From an uncultured Bacilli bacterium (GTDB taxonomy: Bacteria > Bacillota_I > Bacilli_A > RF39 > UBA660), in NCBI GenBank assembly GCA_934167785.1, contig CAKPLX010000016.1:1-20947 (forward strand): a DNA stretch of 20,947 nucleotides. The letters run 5' to 3'. The position numbers and the translations under genes are program-made. Under the pieces are notes generated by a model. The model did not search any database. It was not told the DNA's origin and worked only from the letters and a program-made list of their open reading frames with translations. Of the stretch, positions 13,853 to 19,710 are shown in pieces. Numbering within the stretch: the stretch's first letter is position 1; each line of letters starts with the position of its first letter.

Positions 13853-14752
13853 TTAAAGCTCCTTTCTTGTTTGTAACAAATTGATAATTGCTAAAATTCC
13901 GCGACTGTATGAGGGAATCTTAGCAATATTCAAAGATAGAAAATATAAATATTCATAAGAAATACTTTTATATCTTTCTATTACTTTATATAACTGATAT
14001 TCAGAAAAAGTGGTTAATATCTTGTAATCCTTAGACAGCCTTAACTCTTTATAATTATAAAAAGTTAGCGTACCTTTACTTAGTAATTCATAAATCTCCA
14101 AGTAAGCTTTGATATTCTTCTGAAAGAATTCTTTCAGAAACTCAGTAGCATATCTGTATCTATAAATCACTTCGATACACTCTTCATACTTTATTTTTGT
14201 ATCTGCCCCTATTAGAAATAAAAAAACATCTCCTAAACCATATCTGCTCGTTTTTGGAACCACTGCTTTAATAACACTACGATTTACCTGCGGCAGTGAT
14301 TTCAACGAAAGTACAGCTTGTACAAGATTTCTTGTATAACCCCTTGTCCGGTTATACAAATAATTAACATCTGTCTCACTCAAAGATAGTTCGCGCCGTA
14401 TATACGCTAACTTCTCTTCCTTAGGGATCTTAAGATTATCAATTATCTTAAAAGAAAGAGAAGCTGATGCCATATCTAACATCAGCTTCTCTCCAGCGCT
14501 ATAAGTGTGTGCCTGTACAATTGTTACATTCTTATCATAGGAACCTAACGTCTTAATAACGCTGTTATTATTTCCCTCATACACAATAAACCAACCTTTA
14601 TCAAACATAGGTGGCTGCTTGTATTTACTTACATCACTCTCTTCTGTCTTGCGATGAAGCCGTACTATACTTGAAGGTCTCATCTTGCTGGAGAGCTTTG
14701 TAATTACAGAGTTAATTAAATTATTCTCTTCTTCCATCAGCAAATAAATCAT
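13853..14752 (-). CDS. DNA polymerase III delta-like clamp-loader subunit (putative)
   Basis: A 299-residue protein that follows the HolA/delta layout. The N-terminus MIYLLMEEENNLINSVI resembles the 'iYlLyGeE-x-fLi' opening of delta. A strand after PMFDKGWFIVYEG matches the delta segment that names the plus strand of the inactive AAA+ domain. The middle has EEKLAYIRRELSLSETDVNYL, like the delta helix where 'a sequence position is skipped to the next domain', then RNLVQAVLSLKSLP, VIKAVVP and a helix beginning GLGDVFLFLIGAD, like 'vF-x-L-x-dAi'. As in true delta there is no Walker A motif. Delta opens the sliding clamp during loading. The start forms an ATGA overlap with the preceding stop. The neighbouring ligase-like and zinc-ribbon genes strengthen the idea of a replication role. 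The match is by eye only and an unrelated helical protein remains possible. Confidence 0.82.
   Translation of the reverse strand: MIYLLMEEENNLINSVITKLSSKMRPSSIVRLHRKTEESDVSKYKQPPMFDKGWFIVYEGNNNSVIKTLGSYDKNVTIVQAHTYSAGEKLMLDMASASLSFKIIDNLKIPKEEKLAYIRRELSLSETDVNYLYNRTRGYTRNLVQAVLSLKSLPQVNRSVIKAVVPKTSRYGLGDVFLFLIGADTKIKYEECIEVIYRYRYATEFLKEFFQKNIKAYLEIYELLSKGTLTFYNYKELRLSKDYKILTTFSEYQLYKVIERYKSISYEYLYFLSLNIAKIPSYSRGILAIINLLQTRKEL
14118..14139. repeat. 22-bp perfect palindrome inside coding sequence
   Basis: The half-site TTCTGAAAGAA at 14118-14128 is followed immediately by its exact reverse complement. It lies in the delta-like gene at the LKEFFQKN codons. Confidence 0.85.
14457..14492. repeat. 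Intragenic inverted repeat, 13-bp perfect arms
   Basis: AGAGAAGCTGATG at 14457-14469 is exactly complementary to CATCAGCTTCTCT at 14480-14492 with a 10-base loop. It is the second long inverted repeat in the delta-like gene, in the codons for GEKLMLDMASASLS. Confidence 0.85.
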
Positions 14753-17700
14753 AACATCGCCCTCTCAAAGTAATGCTCATATTCATCGGAAACGATATCC
14801 TTTACCTGTACAATATCATCAGCCGACAAAGTACGTACCTCCACAGTCTTATCTGCTTTAGCCTTATTTGCTAAAAACGTACTCTCCATACGGATAAAAT
14901 CATTATCCGTTAAAGAGTTATAATCACTTACAATATCTTCAAATGAAACAACTTTATACTGCGATACATCTGAATGTTCATTCAGAGTCTCATTAAAACA
15001 TTTATCTGCGTATGGTTGTACAAAATTACTCAAGGATGTATGATAATCCACATGTAATACACGTAGTAAATTACTATTATCCTTAAATGCATCAGGATCA
15101 AAACCATACTGCATATTTCTGCACACTCTTGCAATAAAGCTCTCACTGTATCTGAGCAAAAATAAAGCGGTTTTCCTTGAGAAAGAAAGACAACAAGCGT
15201 TTAGAAGTATACGTACAAAATCAGCTAATACAAAATTCTCGTACTCTAATCCCAATACATTAGCCCCGGCTATTATAACCGGCATATATTCCGTAAACTT
15301 GCTGAATTTTTCTCTATAATCATAGTGAGGGACTGTAGAAAGAAGATCCTGCTCCTCCAATTCTGTATATCTATCCAAATATTCAGGTAAAGACTCATTA
15401 CCAAGTCTTCGTGGCACAAAACGACCGAATGTAATTTCCATCATCTTAGTTCTGTAGGAACTATCAAGGGAGGTAATCTCTTCTTCACTAAAATCAGATA
15501 GATAGTATTCACAATATGACTTTTGCTGAACATCCTCAGCTTCCAACATAACAAAATTACATAAAGCTTCCAGCAGATCATCAGCTTTCTGGTCTATTAA
15601 AGTAGAGTCCGCATCAAATTCAACCAGTGCTGTAATAAAATTGTAGTACTCATTATGCTTAAAATAAGAAGCTGCCGTACGCAAAGCAGATAGATGATTT
15701 GCGCTTACATATTGCAAACAATGCCTGCTAAAGACAGGTAACTCTATGTTAATACTCTCCAATACCTTTGCTACCGTGCTCTCAATCATAGATCCATTTG
15801 AAGAATCTAATAGTAAGGTTTTAAGATTATTCTTTTTGCGAATAGCAGAATCTTTAAACAAAACAACTGCAAATTGCTCAGCATAATTACTGATAATCAT
15901 CTGATCTGTGATTTCATCAAATAATGAAGCCAATTCGCAATCGCATAAGTAACTATGTAATAACTCATAATTTATCTGTTTGATATTTAAGATCTTTGTA
16001 TTAGCAAATAAATCTTTATAGTTACTAAGGATTCCTACAAATTCTCTATGATGAGCTTTGTAATCCTCTACACTTGCAAGTAATGAATTTCTGTATTTTT
16101 TCAAACCTACAATAACCTCGCTGAGGTTATCTTCTTTCTCTCCGTACACATCCTTGTATAAAGAGATCAATTCTTTACTATTTTCCTTGATTTTTGATTC
16201 AGGTTCATCTAATAGAGACAAAAATTCGGCTTTATTAAGGTTGTATACAATTTCAGTAAAGCACATACAACTTCTAACACTATCATATTCATCCAGTGTA
16301 AGAACTAATGAGTATAATGCTCTATTCTTTTCTGTTAAATAATCCAATGATAATGAAGAAGCCATACATTTTGCCAATTCTTTTGTTGATAAAGATGCTA
16401 GCTCTTGCTTATCAGAAGCCAAGTTACTCAGTAACTCATCTGCTAGCTGAGCAGATGATTTTGTAGCTGCAAAGCCTATGAGTCTATCACGGAAACATTT
16501 AATAGCTTTCCTGTATTCAGGATCATTGGAAACCGTAAAAGCTGTTAATTCTTTATCCTTATTTACAGGAGCTTCCAATGAAATTATATCCTCATTATTA
16601 GAGATATCTACAACCGTTTCAATATCACTAAAGATGCTGTAAGCTCCCGGAATGATTCTGGAGATGGCAGTTCCGGTTGCTATTTTTGACAGGTGTTTTA
16701 ATAATTCATCCGTACCAGTCTTGTAGGCATCATCCAATTTTTTCTTGATTGTCGCATACCAAGTAATTGGTAAAAGATGCGCTTCTTTACAAGAAGAGCA
16801 CTCCAGTAAACGAGGAATTACCTTAGGTTTATGTGCTGATTCAGAATCGTAAACAACATAGGAAACTATTGCCTCCGGAACTTTTGCTTCCATCCCGCAC
16901 TTATCACAGCGGAAGAAGTATTGCCCATTCTTTACAAAGACCTGTTTTGCTACAGAGCATTTCTTGTCCTTCAAAGTCTGGATAGCTAACTTATCCTCGC
17001 GAAGAAGATAGCTAGTTACCTTTGATCGCTGCTCATTCACTGCTTTTCTTGCGATGGCTATCTCTTTATAACTCTTGATAGCCGCAGAAATACATGTTAA
17101 TACATAAGGGTATGACTCTGCTTCCATAAGAGCCATCTGTGCTGCTGAACTTAATCTGTCATAAATAGTTTCAATCACTTTATTATAAGTAATTTCATGA
17201 AAATCACCATTTTGATTTCCAGTACGAATGACAAGCTCTAGGATATGATCCCACAATACATCTGTCAGCTCATTATCAAGTATAGCCGGAGCTGCAGGTT
17301 TATCCCAAGAAATATCAGAACTTGTTACTCCCGCAGCAGAAAGCGTTGCCTTACTTGCTTTTATAGAATCACAAATCTCTATGAAACTATGTATAAAGCT
17401 CTCTTTTACCTGTTGTACTGTTGCTGCATCACAGAATTTCTCATCGTCTGAAAGTAGCTGATTCAGCTGATCATAATCATATAAATCTAGATGTGTGTAA
17501 CCCTTCTTACTCAGAATATCTTTCAAAGAAGTCAATATTTCTTCATCATCTGCGTCAACTTCATCCTCATCGACGTCAAAACGGTTCAAATCTTCTGGCA
17601 GGATACTCATCTGAATATCCTGCCCGATATCTCCATCGCCGTAATCATATTCAAACAAAGAAGACTCCTGCGCATCTGTTGTAGTGGTTTCCTCATCAGT

Positions 17701-17838
17701 GTCATCCAGCAATGAATCCATATCATCTAGCAATGAATCCTCAGCAGAATCATCCAGTAATGAATCCATATCAGAATCATCTAATAATTCTAAAAGCTGG
17801 TCATCTTCTCCGTCGATTGCATAATTATCGATTTGCAC
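14749..17838 (-). CDS. Large acidic protein with zinc ribbon, 1029 residues
   Basis: The largest gene here. Residues 1-100 are very acidic and contain near-tandem DSLLDD units (around 25-30, 34-39, 41-46). A single zinc-ribbon-like pair of CxxC motifs follows (C311/C314 in RCDKCG and C347/C350 in ECSSCK, 32 residues apart), of the kind used to bind nucleic acid or protein. The remaining 650 or so residues are helical without a recognised enzyme domain; no Walker or polymerase motif is seen. The only start that fits is GTG at 17838: an in-frame TAA precedes it directly, AAGGAG lies 11 bases upstream, and the gene overlaps the ligase-like gene by 49 bases. It stands between ligase-like and delta-like genes, so a structural role in a replication or repair complex is a reasonable guess. 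Confidence 0.88.
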   Translation of the reverse strand: MQIDNYAIDGEDDQLLELLDDSDMDSLLDDSAEDSLLDDMDSLLDDTDEETTTTDAQESSLFEYDYGDGDIGQDIQMSILPEDLNRFDVDEDEVDADDEEILTSLKDILSKKGYTHLDLYDYDQLNQLLSDDEKFCDAATVQQVKESFIHSFIEICDSIKASKATLSAAGVTSSDISWDKPAAPAILDNELTDVLWDHILELVIRTGNQNGDFHEITYNKVIETIYDRLSSAAQMALMEAESYPYVLTCISAAIKSYKEIAIARKAVNEQRSKVTSYLLREDKLAIQTLKDKKCSVAKQVFVKNGQYFFRCDKCGMEAKVPEAIVSYVVYDSESAHKPKVIPRLLECSSCKEAHLLPITWYATIKKKLDDAYKTGTDELLKHLSKIATGTAISRIIPGAYSIFSDIETVVDISNNEDIISLEAPVNKDKELTAFTVSNDPEYRKAIKCFRDRLIGFAATKSSAQLADELLSNLASDKQELASLSTKELAKCMASSLSLDYLTEKNRALYSLVLTLDEYDSVRSCMCFTEIVYNLNKAEFLSLLDEPESKIKENSKELISLYKDVYGEKEDNLSEVIVGLKKYRNSLLASVEDYKAHHREFVGILSNYKDLFANTKILNIKQINYELLHSYLCDCELASLFDEITDQMIISNYAEQFAVVLFKDSAIRKKNNLKTLLLDSSNGSMIESTVAKVLESINIELPVFSRHCLQYVSANHLSALRTAASYFKHNEYYNFITALVEFDADSTLIDQKADDLLEALCNFVMLEAEDVQQKSYCEYYLSDFSEEEITSLDSSYRTKMMEITFGRFVPRRLGNESLPEYLDRYTELEEQDLLSTVPHYDYREKFSKFTEYMPVIIAGANVLGLEYENFVLADFVRILLNACCLSFSRKTALFLLRYSESFIARVCRNMQYGFDPDAFKDNSNLLRVLHVDYHTSLSNFVQPYADKCFNETLNEHSDVSQYKVVSFEDIVSDYNSLTDNDFIRMESTFLANKAKADKTVEVRTLSADDIVQVKDIVSDEYEHYFERAML
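16422..16458. repeat. Two adjoining inverted repeats inside coding sequence
   Basis: AGTTACT-C-AGTAACT occupies 16422-16436, and TCATCTGCT with AGCAGATGA (9-bp arms, 5-base loop) occupies 16436-16458, sharing one base. Both lie in the 1029-residue protein gene. A further 8-bp-arm repeat (ATAACCTC/GAGGTTAT) is at 16112-16130 in the same gene. Confidence 0.65.
17597..17624. repeat. Intragenic inverted repeat, 9-bp GC-containing arms
   Basis: GGCAGGATA at 17597-17605 and TATCCTGCC at 17616-17624 are perfect complements with a 10-base loop, within the acidic N-terminal part of the 1029-residue protein gene. Confidence 0.6.
17701..17766 (-). repeat. Degenerate DSLLDD-encoding repeats
   Basis: Three closely spaced copies of a short unit with the core 'agcaatgaatcc'-like sequence encode DSLLDD near the N-terminus of the 1029-residue protein. 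The related peptide LELLDDSD precedes them. Such acidic Leu-Leu motifs resemble short partner-binding peptides, but no partner is known. Confidence 0.75.
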
Positions 17839-19037
17839 TTATTTATCAACTCCTTCTCCCATTTACTTACAGTTTCATGAACTATCTCTATAAATTCATC
17901 TGAACTGATTAAAACTTTTCGCAACTCTCCATCGAAACTACGTTCAACACCTCTGCGCTTACCCTCTAAGTATTTATCACTATTAGAAGGACTATCCGCT
18001 AGGATAAACGGTGCCGATTTCTTTGCTGTTGTCATTCTTATCTCAAGTATCTGTATTGCTGGCAAATCAGACTCTTGTAAGTATTCCAAGATATCAGAAA
18101 CTTTATAGGAATCTTTTTGTTCTCGATGAATACTTCCACCTACAAGCTGCTCTATCTGAGAGATAGTAGAACTAGAGATATCTCTAGTTACATCATCAAA
18201 GACATCTCTAAAGACATCAATCAGTTTTCTGGAATAGCTTTCTTCATTGGCTATTTTGATAAAACTGTTCTTAGTAGTTCTCTGCCCCTTATAGTACAAA
18301 GATCCTGTTATGCAGATATCTAAAGATTTTAATCCCATCAATCGTATATTCTGCTCAAAAATAAATGAAGCGACAGCAATATCTGGTAAAGAAGCTTTTA
18401 ACCAAAACTTCTTCATAGGAGCATACACTCCATGTTGGTTACAAAATCTTTCAATTCCCCCAGCCACTTGAATAGCATTCTGTAGCTCTGCAAATGAACT
18501 AATGCCTTCAAACAATTTGTATGCTGTTGAATCAAATTCCGGTAATCCCAATTTTCCGACCATCTCCGGAAAAGTCAAAGACTGCTCTCGAAGATAATGT
18601 ATACCATTAAAAAATGTCAAACCAACAGCGCTGTTAGTGAAGTATGAAGGGTATACATTGATATCTAAAAGAAGTATTTCTACAAAAGAGTCTGAAATAA
18701 ATAACCCCTTCTCTCCCTGCTCTTTTAACTCACGATCTTTACGCTCTAACATTTGATAGATTGTTGTACAATTAGCATCAGCAATCCCTTTATAATTGAA
18801 TCTGTTAAAGAGTTCACTCAAAGCAAGAGATTGCTTAATATGACATCTCGGATTACAACAAGTTACCTTAGTTGCACTATAGTTGATTATCATATCTGAA
18901 CCACACTCACATTTTTCTGGGAAAATATCTTCGTACCCTTCCGGAATTACTCTAATATACTTCGCACGTTTTACCGTAATAAAATCAACAAACGCATTGT
19001 AATGATCGTACTGATCTCTCATTTCTTGAAAAGTCAT
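17790..19037 (-). CDS. DNA-ligase-like protein lacking the adenylation domain (zinc finger, HhH, BRCT)
   Basis: A 415-residue protein that matches the C-terminal half of NAD-dependent ligase LigA. Residues 43-65 resemble the LigA zinc finger (CECG, then CCNPRC, against CPxCG and CxNPxCPAQ), with the first pair spaced CxC instead of CxxC. Residues 72-98 (LSELFNRFNYKGIADANCTTIYQML) match 'HFxSRxAMdIxGLGxxTIexL'. Residues 160-190 (VGKLGLPEFDSTAYKLFEGI) match the helix-hairpin-helix 'ALGIPxVGxxxAKxLAxxF'. Residues 237-388 look like a BRCT domain: ICITGSL, QLVGGSI, SDKYLEGKRRGV and VLISSDEFIEI, split by an insertion. The nucleotide-binding KxDG lysine motif and OB fold of a ligase are absent, and the first 40 residues are too short to hold them, so it should not seal nicks alone. 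A DNA-end or nick-binding scaffold is likely. ATG at 19037 follows the previous stop by 7 bases. Confidence 0.87.
   Translation of the reverse strand: MTFQEMRDQYDHYNAFVDFITVKRAKYIRVIPEGYEDIFPEKCECGSDMIINYSATKVTCCNPRCHIKQSLALSELFNRFNYKGIADANCTTIYQMLERKDRELKEQGEKGLFISDSFVEILLLDINVYPSYFTNSAVGLTFFNGIHYLREQSLTFPEMVGKLGLPEFDSTAYKLFEGISSFAELQNAIQVAGGIERFCNQHGVYAPMKKFWLKASLPDIAVASFIFEQNIRLMGLKSLDICITGSLYYKGQRTTKNSFIKIANEESYSRKLIDVFRDVFDDVTRDISSSTISQIEQLVGGSIHREQKDSYKVSDILEYLQESDLPAIQILEIRMTTAKKSAPFILADSPSNSDKYLEGKRRGVERSFDGELRKVLISSDEFIEIVHETVSKWEKELINKCKSIIMQSTEKMTSF
18170..18189. repeat. 20-bp perfect palindrome inside coding sequence
   Basis: The half-site AACTAGAGAT at 18170-18179 is followed directly by ATCTCTAGTT. 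A smaller inverted repeat, CTATCT-GAG-AGATAG, lies beside it at 18152-18166. Both are in the BRCT-side region of the ligase-like gene. Confidence 0.8.
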
Positions 19038-19044
19038 ATAGCAC

Positions 19045-19710
19045 CTACTTACCTAAATCATCATAATCTGTGACAACCTGCATATAGCTTATTACTTGTT
19101 CCCCACCTTCCAATGTTAAAACCTCAATTTCCACTACACAAATACCAGTAGTTTCCAAATCCTTGAAAACATAATAAGGAACTTGGCATCTGTATGGTTT
19201 ATTCTTGTACTGTATTTCTAACCAGTACATTTCCATACCATCTGCCAGAATAGCTCTCTTAGCCTCGTAATTTACAAAATCTTTTACATAGCTACGATTA
19301 GCCACATTGTATACAGCTGGAATATCATTTCCGTTCAAATCTTTAATATAATCATTCGCTGAGTAAACAGTAGCACTTGTGCTACTGTTTACTCTGCTGT
19401 CAAACTCTGGTAAACCAACTGTAACTTCTGTTGAAATCTCATGTTCTGTCGTGACACCTTGTGTTGTAGTTGTTACAGTCTCCTGTGTAGTGCCATCAAT
19501 CTGTCCAGTATCTGACATTTCAATTGATTCTTCAGGTGTCATTAAAGACTTCAACATTGCAATAATGATAATTACAATAACTGCAACTACAGCGATTATG
19601 ATTATCGTATTTTTGTTTGATTTCTGCTTTACATTTTTATCTACTAAGGACTCTACTTTATTAGTAGAGTCCTTAGTTTCATTGTTACTAGGTTTCATTC
19701 CTATAGCCAT
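19045..19710 (-). CDS. Single-pass membrane protein with Thr-rich stalk
   Basis: A 221-residue protein with a cytoplasmic, Lys-containing N-terminus (1-33), one very hydrophobic helix (about 34-53, TIIIIAVVAVIVIIIIAMLK), a Thr/Glu-rich stalk (about 58-100) and a folded domain outside the cell (about 120-221). ATG at 19710 is chosen over a GTG three bases upstream: it has AGGAGGG about 7 bases away and overlaps the previous stop by one base (TGATG). The family is not recognised. A type II, N-in topology is inferred from the charged residues before the helix. The gene contains two striking perfect inverted repeats, one in the N-terminal codons and one in the stalk codons. Confidence 0.87.
   Translation of the reverse strand: MAIGMKPSNNETKDSTNKVESLVDKNVKQKSNKNTIIIIAVVAVIVIIIIAMLKSLMTPEESIEMSDTGQIDGTTQETVTTTTQGVTTEHEISTEVTVGLPEFDSRVNSSTSATVYSANDYIKDLNGNDIPAVYNVANRSYVKDFVNYEAKRAILADGMEMYWLEIQYKNKPYRCQVPYYVFKDLETTGICVVEIEVLTLEGGEQVISYMQVVTDYDDLGK
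19361..19394. repeat. Near-perfect 34-bp inverted repeat (16-bp arms, 2-base spacer) inside coding sequence
   Basis: GAGTAAACAGTAGCAC at 19361-19376 and GTGCTACTGTTTACTC at 19379-19394 are exact reverse complements. The repeat lies in the stalk codons (RVNSSTSATVYSA) of the membrane protein gene. It is the longest perfect inverted repeat found here. Confidence 0.9.
19643..19677. repeat. Intragenic inverted repeat, 15-bp perfect arms
   Basis: ACTAAGGACTCTACT at 19643-19657 pairs exactly with AGTAGAGTCCTTAGT at 19663-19677 around a 5-base loop. It sits about 35 to 70 bases downstream of the start codon of the membrane protein gene, where an mRNA hairpin could slow or pause translation before the membrane segment is made. 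There is no U-tract after the hairpin in the transcribed direction. Confidence 0.9.

Noticed and set aside
17790..19037. Functional NAD-dependent DNA ligase
   Set aside because: No adenylation domain, no KxDG lysine motif and no OB fold are present, and the neighbouring gene upstream does not supply them.
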